Notes under the pieces: model-generated
Told to the model about the DNA's origin: nothing
The model's database searches: none
What the model saw: the letters and a program-made list of their open reading frames with translations, nothing else
Source: a virus
Reading direction: 5' to 3' (one strand)
IMG/VR virus record: IMGVR_UViG_3300034403_000134
Location: 1-29,522 of that record
Length of the DNA: 29,522 bases
Made by a program: the position numbers and the translations under genes
Shown here: piece by piece, positions 7,648-15,447 of the stretch
How the letters are laid out: each line of letters opens with the position of its first letter
Position numbering within the stretch: position 1 is the stretch's first letter

Positions 7648-8196
7648 TCAAGCTTCTTCTTCTTCTTCCCATTCTTCCTCTTCAACAAACGCTGCTTCCG
7701 AAGTAGCAGACGAGTGTGACATACCAAGTGCTGAAGCGATGCTGCCAACAGCCCCACCAAAGTCCACATTCTTATCCATAGGCACGATGGCTTTAATAGC
7801 CTTACCATAGTGCTTACGCTTGCGTGAGCTAAAGAGAGTAACAATACCCTCCCATGCAGCTAGACCAGGGAGGAAAGCAGTAGCGATCCCGAAACCAGCG
7901 TCAATGATACCGCCCAAGGCGTTTCCATCAATCTCACCCCCAGCAGGGACAAAGGCAGCATTATCTTTAAGTTGATCTTTGTTTGCCAGGACAAGAGTAG
8001 TTCCTTCAGGGAACTTTTCTTTGATCGAATCAGGAAGTTGGTCGAGGGGGATGATAGCTCCCATTTCGCCTTCCACAAGTTGATCCGTTGTCGTAAATAC
8101 AGTACCTTCTCCGAAGAATCCTTCAAGAGCGGCGCAGGAACCCAAGCCCATGCCAAGTGCTGTAGTAAGTAAGAGGGTTAGAATAATATTTTTCAT
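7648..8196 (-). CDS. Predicted phage lipoprotein with hydrophobic glycine-rich segment
   Basis: A 182-residue protein I do not recognise. It starts with Lys at position 3, a hydrophobic stretch to about residue 18 and an LGSC lipobox (Cys21), so it should be a secreted lipoprotein. A short linker follows, then a globular-looking region (about 25-85), a glycine-rich hydrophobic stretch with the look of a membrane-inserted segment (about 90-120, GGIIDAGFGIATAFLPG), a basic patch (SSRKRKHYGK) and a very acidic tail of about ten Glu residues with one Trp. It follows gp32 by 6 bases and is closed by a strong terminator. Phage lipoproteins are known as o-spanins and superinfection-exclusion proteins; the internal hydrophobic segment argues against a simple spanin. 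Function is unassigned. Confidence 0.7.
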   Translation of the reverse strand: MKNIILTLLLTTALGMGLGSCAALEGFFGEGTVFTTTDQLVEGEMGAIIPLDQLPDSIKEKFPEGTTLVLANKDQLKDNAAFVPAGGEIDGNALGGIIDAGFGIATAFLPGLAAWEGIVTLFSSRKRKHYGKAIKAIVPMDKNVDFGGAVGSIASALGMSHSSATSEAAFVEEEEWEEEEEA

Positions 8197-8202
8197 AGTT
8201 AA

Positions 8203-8895
8203 TTAATTTTGCAGTCGGTCGAGAAGATTACCATCAGAGTTTTCAGCAACTACATTCATAGCAGCAGTTTTAACTTCATCGTAATCCTCAAGTTTAACCA
8301 GTTCGTGAACCATATGTAGGGAATCCATGTATGCAGCAATTTCTGCTTGGGTTCCCGTAGGTTCGGATTTAGGACGAGGCTGTGACTGGTCATACTTAGG
8401 CCATTGTCCTTCCATTGTTTTGATGATTTTAAAATCAAAACCATCTTGAAGATCGGTGATATCACCAAAGTCTTCATCCAACATAGCAGCAACAATCTTT
8501 TTAAAGAGGATTACGCCAACGGAAAGAATCTTAACCTCACCACTATCACGATCAAGAATGTTCATGTAGTAACGAGCGCGAGGCTTAATTTGCCTCGCCA
8601 GATCCTTATCGGAATCTTTATCAGTCTTCCAAAGACCGAAGTAAGTATCACAAAGGGGACAAGCCTCTCCATGCATCTTTCGACAATGGAAGTTCTTAGC
8701 CATACCATCGGAACCAACAATACGATGCAATTTAGTTTCTGCATAGAATTCGGTTTCATCGTCCTTCGCTGGAAGGATGCGAACAAGGGTTGTCCCTTCT
8801 TTGATTTGGAGGTAGTGGGAAGATCCTCCCCCTCCTTGTGTAGATTTGCTGAGTTCAGCGTGTTTTGCCCGAAGGGCGTTAAGATCAATAGCCAT
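8203..8895 (-). CDS. 32: Single-stranded DNA-binding protein, gp32-like
   Basis: A 230-residue homologue of the T4 gp32 family, which coats single-stranded DNA during replication and recombination. A basic N-terminal helix (LNALRAKHAELSK) is followed by a Gly/Ser linker. The OB-like core begins with HYLQIKEGTTLVRILPAK (about 27-44). A putative zinc knuckle, HCRKMHGEACPLC (70-82: Cys71, His75, Cys79, Cys82), sits where T4 gp32 binds zinc but with much tighter spacing. The protein is shorter than T4 gp32 (301 residues), and the acidic C-terminal tail that T4 uses to contact partner proteins is reduced. AAGGAG precedes the ATG, and a CTATAATA box lies 39 nt upstream. The lipoprotein gene follows after 6 bases. 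Confidence 0.85.
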   Translation of the reverse strand: MAIDLNALRAKHAELSKSTQGGGGSSHYLQIKEGTTLVRILPAKDDETEFYAETKLHRIVGSDGMAKNFHCRKMHGEACPLCDTYFGLWKTDKDSDKDLARQIKPRARYYMNILDRDSGEVKILSVGVILFKKIVAAMLDEDFGDITDLQDGFDFKIIKTMEGQWPKYDQSQPRPKSEPTGTQAEIAAYMDSLHMVHELVKLEDYDEVKTAAMNVVAENSDGNLLDRLQN

Positions 8896-8934
8896 TAAAT
8901 TAGTCTCCTTAGTGTAAATTGGTTAGCGGTAAGT

Positions 8935-8942
8935 TATTATAG
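8935..8942 (-). promoter_or_regulatory. CTATAATA promoter box of the gp32 gene
   Basis: The octamer lies in the gap upstream of gp32 on the minus strand, overlapping the last stop codon of the preceding gene, 39 nt before the ATG at 8895. A clear AAGGAG ribosome binding site lies between. No -35 hexamer is visible 15-19 bp upstream, as in T4-type late promoters. It is the best-placed member of the set. Confidence 0.6.
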
Positions 8943-9374
8943 TTAGTTAAATAGTTTTTTCTCTTCTCTTTGATGAGAACTTAATTGAATAAGCATATCT
9001 TTCTTATGGGTCAGGGACATAACGAGCCCCTTCAAGAATTCATACTTTTGTTTAGCATCAAGGTACTTATCATTGTACTCATCATAATCAGAGTGAGAGA
9101 ATACAGCATCATCCAAGTCCTTAGCAGTCATCTTGGTTGATGATTCAGATTTCATTTGCTTACGAGTCATAGCAGCAAACTTTTCTAGTCCTCTGTTAGC
9201 TTTCTCCATATCTACTTTTGCCATGCAAGCCATAGTAGAGTAGGAAGCATAAATGGAGGATTGTCGAACCATAGAATCTTCAAGGTTGTGTGGGTCAACT
9301 CGGGTAGTTTCTTCAGCGATGTCGAAATATTCCTCGACACTCATTTCTTTAAACAAGGAAATAATGTTTTTCAT
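8943..9374 (-). CDS. Hypothetical protein, possible UvsY-like recombination mediator
   Basis: A 143-residue, highly charged, mostly helical protein. It lies directly upstream of gp32, where a mediator that loads recombinase onto gp32-coated DNA would make sense. The second half reads like phage UvsY-type proteins: a helix with KANRGLEKFAAMTRKQM, a spacer with KMTAKDLDDAVFSHSDY, then YLDAKQKYEFLKGLVMSLTHKKDMLIQLSSHQREE (about 103-137), i.e. a long helix ending in 'kkd.Li.l....R.E'. T4 UvsY is 137 residues, close to this length. Overall identity is clearly low, and the call rests on pattern and position. No recA/uvsX gene is in the window. Confidence 0.4.
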   Translation of the reverse strand: MKNIISLFKEMSVEEYFDIAEETTRVDPHNLEDSMVRQSSIYASYSTMACMAKVDMEKANRGLEKFAAMTRKQMKSESSTKMTAKDLDDAVFSHSDYDEYNDKYLDAKQKYEFLKGLVMSLTHKKDMLIQLSSHQREEKKLFN

Positions 9375-9382
9375 AATTGGTA

Positions 9383-9811
9383 CTAGTAGCCCATAGGGGG
9401 TAGGGTTCTTGTGGATGTGCCTGTCGGCGTAACTGTCTCTATTGTTATAGACGCTTCGGCGGCTTTTTGTCCTGGTAAATTGGAACTATTTTCTGTAAAT
9501 AACAAACCAAACTCTCGCTCGGATATTATTTGAAGTCCTCCCGTTGATCGCTCTACTAAGTACTCCCCTGGTTTACCTATTTTTTTAGGTTTATGCGGTG
9601 CGTCAGCAGGAGCAGATCGTGAATGAATTCCGAACTTTACAGGCATTTTCCTAAACAAAGTTCCTGATCTATCTTGTCTTGTTATCGTATATGTTCCTGG
9701 GTTTGCAAAATACCACCCAGGTAAATTATTTGAAGGATTTTTTAAATAAACCGAAAAGTGGGCGAAGCCCTCATCGTTGCCATTTTTATTCCAGTAAAAG
9801 AAGTCTGCCAT
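9383..9811 (-). CDS. Hypothetical protein
   Basis: A 142-residue protein with no motif I recognise. It is rich in Gly, Pro, Thr and aromatic residues, without membrane segments. The N-terminal half (FFYWNKNGNDEG, FSVYLKNP, GWYFANPGTYTITRQDRSG) and a Thr-rich end (ETVTPTGTSTRTLPPMGY) suggest a small beta-rich domain. It has a good ribosome binding site (TTAGGAG before the ATG) and sits between the metallopeptidase and the UvsY-like gene. Its composition looks more like a virion decoration or carbohydrate-binding protein than a replication enzyme, but this is only an impression. Confidence 0.5.
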   Translation of the reverse strand: MADFFYWNKNGNDEGFAHFSVYLKNPSNNLPGWYFANPGTYTITRQDRSGTLFRKMPVKFGIHSRSAPADAPHKPKKIGKPGEYLVERSTGGLQIISEREFGLLFTENSSNLPGQKAAEASITIETVTPTGTSTRTLPPMGY

Positions 9812-9853
9812 AATAAATTATCTCCTAACTTATTTAGTGTCTTTATCCTCAAT

Positions 9854-10183
9854 TTATTCAAAAATGAATTTGAAAAGTTCTTTATTTAACCCTGCTAATT
9901 GCTGAATCATATTAGCAGTAACTGTAGTAAGAAACTCGTTACCTATAGTGGGCATCTCATCATCATCACCTAGACCATAAAGATCAAAACCGATGTGGCA
10001 GATCTCATGCAATAGAGTTGCTTTGTAATCCTCTAGGCATTGATCAGGATCAATAGTAAGAAGGGATTTGGGGAACTCAACGCAACCATATAGATTGTCT
10101 TTAGCTAAAGACTTTTGAGATATAGTAAAGGTCTTTATCCCAGTATAAACCTTTAAAGGGTGAATTTGCTTTTCATATTTCAT
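9854..10183 (-). CDS. Small zinc metallopeptidase-like protein (HExxH)
   Basis: A 109-residue protein with a textbook zincin motif, LLHEICHIGFDLYGLGDDDE (about residues 58-77). In HEICH the two His residues would bind zinc and the Glu act as base; the downstream Asp/Glu cluster may supply the third ligand. An ILTID/CVEFPKS-like strand precedes it. The size and motif fit minimal SprT/ImmA-like zincins found in phages, where substrates include repressors or DNA-protein adducts. It has GGAGAGG before its ATG, which overlaps the dnaB stop region as TAAATG, so it is co-translated with the helicase. The active-site call is strong; the substrate is unknown. Confidence 0.7.
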   Translation of the reverse strand: MKYEKQIHPLKVYTGIKTFTISQKSLAKDNLYGCVEFPKSLLTIDPDQCLEDYKATLLHEICHIGFDLYGLGDDDEMPTIGNEFLTTVTANMIQQLAGLNKELFKFIFE

Positions 10184-11485
10184 TTAATCCTCTCCGTTAG
10201 CATAGTCTGCCTGACCCATCCTCAGATTTCCGTAATCAACATTCATGGGAACAATAAATCGGGGCCGTCCATTACGGGATTTAATAACAAATGCTCTCAT
10301 CTGTCCATTATCGAATTCTTCCGTAGTTTGATTCAGAGAGATAGCGAAATCACAAGTACGAATCTTTCCGTAGGAATCCCCCAACTCTGCATCTGTAATA
10401 ATCTTTACCATCCTGCCCTGCCTGTTAGTCTGTGTCGCAGTCCACAGTAGGCAATTATGCTCCATAGCAAGACCCCGCAATTCCTCGGATATTCGCTGCT
10501 GTGCGTGATATTCTTGCTGCACCTCAGTTGTGGGCCTCAGAAGCTCCAAGTAATCAACGACAATCAAATCTGGTACAAAATCGCTATGATTTTGAAGCTG
10601 TACCAACAAAGCCCTGAGAGTGTTCACATTAGCAGTAGCAGTAGGGAATTCTTTAATAACCAGTTTGGCATTAAACTTATCTTGGAAGACTTGTAGCCTG
10701 TCCTGTACTTGCAATTGGCTACTAACTTCCTTAAGCTTGCCCTGATTATATCCAGTTATGATGGAGTCGAATCTTTGTGCTACTTTATCTTCACGCATCT
10801 CCAAGGAAATATACAAAACATTTCTCCCCTCGGTAAGCCCCATGCAAGCCTGATTAACTAGCCACAAGGACTTACCCACCCCTGGAGGAGCAACAACCAT
10901 GGCTAACTCCTTCGGACCTAAACCACCTTCTAGCGACTTGTCAAGGTCTGGAAGTAGTGTACGGTATCTCTCCTGTTCTTCTCTATCGAATACACGCTTC
11001 CACCTATCTGAGAAATCATCGAAATACTCCTGACCTACATTAACATTTCGATTAACAAGTAGAGCCTCACGAACAACAGTCTCTACAGCAGCTACATCAC
11101 CCCGCTTAATAAGTTCTAGGCTTTTATGGATAGCCCTCTTCATAGCCTCCTTCTTAGCAAAATCCTCAACCTTATCTAGGATGAACTCCTTGTTTTGGAT
11201 ACTAGAAGTATCTAAGTTGTTGATATATGATAATTCATCAGAGTAATCCGACAACAACTCTCTCTCACCTTTGAAGGGTTTGACAGACTCTAGGATAATA
11301 TCATCATTAGGAAGATTACTATACTTCTCATAATGATCTTTAATTACCCTAAAGATATTAGAGTGAGATGGGTATTCAAAGTAATCCTCTTTAACAAGGT
11401 CTGAGGAATTAATAAAGAAATCTTTATCTGATTTAGCGAGGAACAAGATTCCTCGCTGAATGTTATCGCTAAAGTTGTAGGACAT
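10184..11485 (-). CDS. DnaB-like replicative helicase
   Basis: A 433-residue replicative DNA helicase of the DnaB/RecA-fold superfamily. The N-terminal helical domain (1-110) resembles the DnaB N-domain. The C-terminal ATPase domain has Walker A in APPGVGKS (199-206), a region after it with ISLEMREDKVAQRF (DnaB motif with the catalytic Glu), Walker B LIVVDYLELL (about 305-314), QQRISEELRGLAMEHNCLLWTATQTNRQG (motif with the sensor Gln) and KSRNGRPRFIVPMNVDYGNLRM at the end, the DnaB-type 'KnRnG' arginine region. T4 uses gp41 for this job. A CTATAATA box lies 43 nt upstream of the ATG. No separate primase is visible in the window. Confidence 0.9.
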   Translation of the reverse strand: MSYNFSDNIQRGILFLAKSDKDFFINSSDLVKEDYFEYPSHSNIFRVIKDHYEKYSNLPNDDIILESVKPFKGERELLSDYSDELSYINNLDTSSIQNKEFILDKVEDFAKKEAMKRAIHKSLELIKRGDVAAVETVVREALLVNRNVNVGQEYFDDFSDRWKRVFDREEQERYRTLLPDLDKSLEGGLGPKELAMVVAPPGVGKSLWLVNQACMGLTEGRNVLYISLEMREDKVAQRFDSIITGYNQGKLKEVSSQLQVQDRLQVFQDKFNAKLVIKEFPTATANVNTLRALLVQLQNHSDFVPDLIVVDYLELLRPTTEVQQEYHAQQRISEELRGLAMEHNCLLWTATQTNRQGRMVKIITDAELGDSYGKIRTCDFAISLNQTTEEFDNGQMRAFVIKSRNGRPRFIVPMNVDYGNLRMGQADYANGED

Positions 11486-11487
11486 TC

Positions 11488-11970
11488 TTAGTATTGTTTA
11501 GTCGGATGGTTCGGGTCTAGCTTTGCCTTATTATAGGTATGCTCGGTTAATTTTCTAGCACTATTAATCTTTCGGGATACCTCTTTGTCATTCAACTTTT
11601 TAGCCCTACCACTTTCCACTAACTTATCGGGTCTTAAATACACTGGTTTATACCGCATAGACTCGTCATCTAATCGCTCCTTACTTTCTCTAATAGATCT
11701 ATGTAAAAAAGTATTCGCAGAATCTTGATCAAAACCTTCTTTTTCAAATTTCCTGTATCTCTGCTTTACAGTATGGAAGTCTCCTGCGGTAGAATTCTTA
11801 TTCCCGCACCCATCATCCTTAAAGGAAATGCCAACATTAGAATTTTGCCAATACCTTTCGGACAATTTGTTACAATTGGGGCATCTAGTCCTATCAGGGG
11901 CTTTCCCAATAGAACAGTCCCTGTCCCAGTAAGCGTTGCATTCTTTACATATCCACTCGTAATTAGGCAC
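11488..11970 (-). CDS. FmdB-type zinc-ribbon protein
   Basis: A 160-residue protein beginning, in my reading, at a GTG at 11970. The resulting start MPNYEWICKECNAYWDRDC is the usual opening of FmdB-like zinc ribbons, and GGGGGTGA lies 5 nt upstream as a strong Shine-Dalgarno. It overlaps the end of the reductase gene by 8 bases. Two cysteine pairs, CKEC (residues 8-11) and CPNC (about 31-34), form the ribbon; DRDC lies between. The rest is basic and helical (KQRYRKFEKEGF, SIRESKERLDDESMRYKP). The function of the family is mostly unknown. The position between ribonucleotide reductase and helicase points to DNA metabolism or transcription. Confidence 0.7.
   Translation of the reverse strand: MPNYEWICKECNAYWDRDCSIGKAPDRTRCPNCNKLSERYWQNSNVGISFKDDGCGNKNSTAGDFHTVKQRYRKFEKEGFDQDSANTFLHRSIRESKERLDDESMRYKPVYLRPDKLVESGRAKKLNDKEVSRKINSARKLTEHTYNKAKLDPNHPTKQY
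11529..11536 (-). promoter_or_regulatory. CTATAATA box upstream of the helicase gene
   Basis: The octamer lies in the last codons of the Zn-ribbon gene on the minus strand, 43 nt before the helicase ATG at 11485. It has the long-leader spacing seen at gp32 and the sugar operon. It overlaps coding sequence, so the evidence is positional only. Confidence 0.35.
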
Positions 11971-13858
11971 CGCAATCACCCCCAGCAAGAGAACAAGCTT
12001 CCCCTGTTTGCACCCCTTCCTCAAGGTCTGCATCTTTCATATATTTTTCTATATTATCATTAGTTAATGCAATAGCAGAGAGAGGTTCTCCCTCCTTGGC
12101 TCCTGCCCTATACACAGTAAGCCCTTTCAGGTACGGCGCATACTCTAAAGCGACCTTACTGAAGTCCTCAGGCTCCGATGTGCTGGGTAAGTTGATTGTT
12201 TTAGAGATACACGAATCCATATACTTCTGAATAGTGGCTTGTACCTTAATGTGATCTTCAGGAGAAACATCAAAAGCCCCGACAAAGTTATTTAAACGCA
12301 ACCCTTGGGAATACCACTCTTTAAATAACGGATCAACCACTAATGTCTCTTTCCAAATATTGTTATGCCTATAACGCCTGTTATACATAGCAGAGAAAAT
12401 AGGCTCAATACCTGAACTAACCCCGTGGAGCATTGAAATAGTGCCGCAAGGAGGAATGGTAAGCATAACAGCATTGCGAATCCCGTATCGTTTGATAAGC
12501 ATTCTAATACGAGCGGGTAGAGTTTTTGCAAATTCTTCATTTAAATACTTTTTATAGTCGAACTCTGGGAAAGGCTTCTTATCCCTTGCAAGATATATAG
12601 ACATCTTATACGCTTCATCCCGAATGGTTCCGAATAATCTTTCCAGAAATTCTAAGCAGGACTCACTACCGTACCGTAAACCAAGCTTGATTAGCATATA
12701 ATGAAGGCCAGTAACACCCAGGCCAACTCTGCGGGATCTCTCACCCACTTTCTTACACTCTTCTGTTGGGAAAGTATTTACAGTTAAAACATTGTCTAGA
12801 AACCTAACTCCAGTTCGGACAGTCTTTGCCAAGCGTTTCCAATCCACGCCAGTACCATCATCAAGTACCATATTGCTAAGATTAACATTACCCAAGCAGC
12901 AGTTGCCATAAGAAGGAAGGGAAATCTCGCCACACGGATTCGTTGAATCCAGTTTTTCAAAGTATGAAACACTAGTGTACTTGTTTGCTAGGTCAATATT
13001 ATATATGCCAGGGTCACCAGACTCGACTGAATTTTTCCAAATGATATCCCATAAATCTTGGGCTTTAATATCATCAATACCAGCGCATTCGAAAGTATCC
13101 TTCCAATTTTCTTTATGGAAGTTGTTAGCACGGGTTAAAGCATCGGCTTCATCTAAAGCAACCACACTAACACTCTCGGAACCATTACGAATCATTTTGT
13201 AGGAATGGTAAGCCTTATTATTAAAAGTAAAATACCAATCCTCTCCAAGCTCGATAGCTTCAAGAAACCTTTCTGTAATAGCTACAGAGATGTTAAAGTT
13301 GTTAAGCTGACCTTGATCTAGCTTGACACTAAGGAACTCAAGCACATCAGGGTGATTAACATTAAGAATGCCCATAAGAGCCGTGCGCCTATTTTTTCCC
13401 GCTCGTACATGTTCGCCTACCTCATTAATCATTTGAAGAACCGACACCGATCCTGGTGCTGAATTCTTTACACTTCCAATATCGTCACCCTTTGGACGAA
13501 TCTTGGACACATTAAATCCGACTCCCCCTCCTGCACAGGATATTCTATACATATCCTGAATTGTTTTACCTATAGAATCAACGCTATCTTCTGGAATGAT
13601 AACATAACAGTTAAGAAGGTTATGATGCCCCCTATTACGACCAGCACCATAAATGATCCTGCCTCCTGGGATAAAGTCCCCCGATCCGACAACATCATAA
13701 AAATACTTTTCAATTTTTTCTTTATCTTCATCAGTTTCTGCCGAGGCAACGACTTTAGCAATGGCCTTTGCTCTTTCAGACCATTTTGTTTCACCTGGGT
13801 AGGCGTATCGAGATTCGAATATTTCTTGTCCAAGGGGGGATAGATTGGCTATTGTCAT
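11963..13858 (-). CDS. nrdJ: Adenosylcobalamin-dependent (class II) ribonucleotide reductase
   Basis: A 631-residue monomeric reductase that converts ribonucleotides to deoxyribonucleotides for phage DNA synthesis. Landmarks: first redox Cys in NLLNCYVIIPE (Cys84), CAGGGVGFNVSKIRPKG (108-124), the radical-site segment NPCGEISLPSYGNCCLGN (307-324), giving Asn307, Cys309, Glu311 and second redox Cys320, and PPCGTISMLHGVSSGIEP further on. The C-terminal CX6C (CSLAGGDC) would be the swinging thiol pair. There is no N-terminal ATP cone and no separate small subunit nearby, which, with the spacing of the glycine-rich segment, favours class II over class I. Its start overlaps the gp46 stop (ATGA). 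The host or environment must supply B12. Confidence 0.9.
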   Translation of the reverse strand: MTIANLSPLGQEIFESRYAYPGETKWSERAKAIAKVVASAETDEDKEKIEKYFYDVVGSGDFIPGGRIIYGAGRNRGHHNLLNCYVIIPEDSVDSIGKTIQDMYRISCAGGGVGFNVSKIRPKGDDIGSVKNSAPGSVSVLQMINEVGEHVRAGKNRRTALMGILNVNHPDVLEFLSVKLDQGQLNNFNISVAITERFLEAIELGEDWYFTFNNKAYHSYKMIRNGSESVSVVALDEADALTRANNFHKENWKDTFECAGIDDIKAQDLWDIIWKNSVESGDPGIYNIDLANKYTSVSYFEKLDSTNPCGEISLPSYGNCCLGNVNLSNMVLDDGTGVDWKRLAKTVRTGVRFLDNVLTVNTFPTEECKKVGERSRRVGLGVTGLHYMLIKLGLRYGSESCLEFLERLFGTIRDEAYKMSIYLARDKKPFPEFDYKKYLNEEFAKTLPARIRMLIKRYGIRNAVMLTIPPCGTISMLHGVSSGIEPIFSAMYNRRYRHNNIWKETLVVDPLFKEWYSQGLRLNNFVGAFDVSPEDHIKVQATIQKYMDSCISKTINLPSTSEPEDFSKVALEYAPYLKGLTVYRAGAKEGEPLSAIALTNDNIEKYMKDADLEEGVQTGEACSLAGGDCGA

Positions 13859-15447
13859 GCTTTTAGTTTTGTGATTCCTTTGTGTTTAATGACTGTAAGA
13901 CGCTTTGCGGAATCCAATAAGGTCTTTAAGTGTTTGTTGTGAGTGATAACGAAAATCGTTTTATCTTTTTTAATCTCTTGCAATAGTTCATGGAGTCCAC
14001 GAACACCCTCCTCATCCAAGTTTTCAGCAACTTCATCAAAGAAAACTAAATCAGACTGGTCTTTATCTGTCAACAACAAAAGATCTTTCAATGCCAGCAT
14101 GATTGCCAGATTGATCTTCCTTTTTTCACCACCAGATAAAGATATATACTGAATAATAGTCCCGTTTGTTGTAATTTTCTCAACTAATTCGGAATCAAAT
14201 TCTACAAAATAGTTACTATTCGTAAGGTAAGAGAGGTAAAAGTTACAACGATCATTGAAATACTCTAAAACATTTCTAATAATGTACTTAATGACCCCCT
14301 GCTCGGATAAAGCCTTCTCCCAAAACCTCATAACATCATAATCTATTTTGCTAGAAGATTTATCTTTCTGATATTGCAAGATCTTCTCTGTATACTCTTG
14401 TATTAAAGAAGTAAAAGTTTCCTCATCTCGACATAAATCCTTATACTTCAAAATCTTAGAAAATTCTCTTGAGGAAATAGGAGGTTCCCAAAGAGTACTT
14501 TGTAAATCCTTTAGTTTAATCTTCATCTCCATAGTATCTATTGCGATATTTCCTATATCCAGGGCGTTCTGCTCTGGGTCATGTTTTACAACAATATCTT
14601 GCTTGCACCTGGGGCAGACTTCTACGGAGTTAGGGTGTTGAGCTTTATACTCTAGATCTTCCAACCTTTCTGTGTTAGCATCTATCTCCTTTTTATATGC
14701 TGAGATTTTAAAGTTAGTGTCCCTATACTTATTCTCACCATTTAGAATATCATCTAGAGACAAACTCAAAGTGTCCTTATTATACTTATTTGTATACCAC
14801 AAGGTATCGTCTTCAATTGCTTTTAGTTTCTTTTTAAGATCTGTAATAGATCTCTCTTGCTCACTCACTAAAGAGTCTTGTAATTTCATGGACTGGTACG
14901 CTTCTGCCTTGTGTCCTTTTATACGATCCCTCATAGAAAATACATCATCTAAGTTAAGGAATGTTTTTATGATATTTCTCTTATCATCAGCAGTAGAATC
15001 TAAAAAACTAATGTCGTTAGATTGACCGAAGAACATTGAAGACACTAACACTTTATAATTTGTGTTAAGGGTTTCATCAATAGCGGCTTGGGTTTGCGCT
15101 ACGGTAGCTTTAGTTAGATTGTTATCCCCTAATAGGAACTCAAGGCTGGACGGTTTCTTTTTCCTGGTAATAACAATGTATTCGTTATCCTTAAGTATGT
15201 GAAGTTGCACGGTACACAACTTCTTTGCTTTGTTGTTTACTAAGGAATCCTCCGTACTTTTTCTAATAGTTTTCCCTGTAAGACCGAATAAAATAGCCTC
15301 TAGTAAAACACTCTTACCAGAACCGTTAGAGCCCTTAGCGTCTTTATTAATCCCTTTGATTAGTGTAAGTCCTGAGTATTCGGACAGACACAACTCTGCA
15401 TCCCTGATAGAGTAAAAGTTTTTGATTACAATTTTTTCAATCTTCAT
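13855..15447 (-). CDS. 46: SbcC/Rad50-like recombination ATPase (gp46)
   Basis: A 530-residue SMC-type ATPase, the gp46 half of the T4 gp46/gp47 nuclease that resects DNA ends for recombination-dependent replication. Walker A is GSNGSGKS (39-46), followed by VLLEAILFGLTG. Two coiled-coil arms flank a zinc hook CPRC (278-281). The ABC signature SLSGGEKRKINLAIMLAL is at 436-453, Walker B DLVFFDEVAENLD at 466-478, and the switch His in FVITHNKHL (about 499-507). The length is close to T4 gp46 (560). It begins inside the end of the gp47 gene (11-base overlap), fitting translation in step with its partner. Confidence 0.93.
   Translation of the reverse strand: MKIEKIVIKNFYSIRDAELCLSEYSGLTLIKGINKDAKGSNGSGKSVLLEAILFGLTGKTIRKSTEDSLVNNKAKKLCTVQLHILKDNEYIVITRKKKPSSLEFLLGDNNLTKATVAQTQAAIDETLNTNYKVLVSSMFFGQSNDISFLDSTADDKRNIIKTFLNLDDVFSMRDRIKGHKAEAYQSMKLQDSLVSEQERSITDLKKKLKAIEDDTLWYTNKYNKDTLSLSLDDILNGENKYRDTNFKISAYKKEIDANTERLEDLEYKAQHPNSVEVCPRCKQDIVVKHDPEQNALDIGNIAIDTMEMKIKLKDLQSTLWEPPISSREFSKILKYKDLCRDEETFTSLIQEYTEKILQYQKDKSSSKIDYDVMRFWEKALSEQGVIKYIIRNVLEYFNDRCNFYLSYLTNSNYFVEFDSELVEKITTNGTIIQYISLSGGEKRKINLAIMLALKDLLLLTDKDQSDLVFFDEVAENLDEEGVRGLHELLQEIKKDKTIFVITHNKHLKTLLDSAKRLTVIKHKGITKLKA

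Noticed and set aside
7629-7844. A 71-codon minus-strand frame overlapping the end of the lipoprotein gene
   Set aside because: It has low-complexity Lys/Leu composition from the other frame of the poly-Glu tail, and runs past the natural gene end.
8404-8898. A 164-codon plus-strand open frame opposite gp32
   Set aside because: It lies wholly antisense to a well-supported gene, has no ribosome binding site or family-like sequence, and is a usual shadow of the opposite frame.
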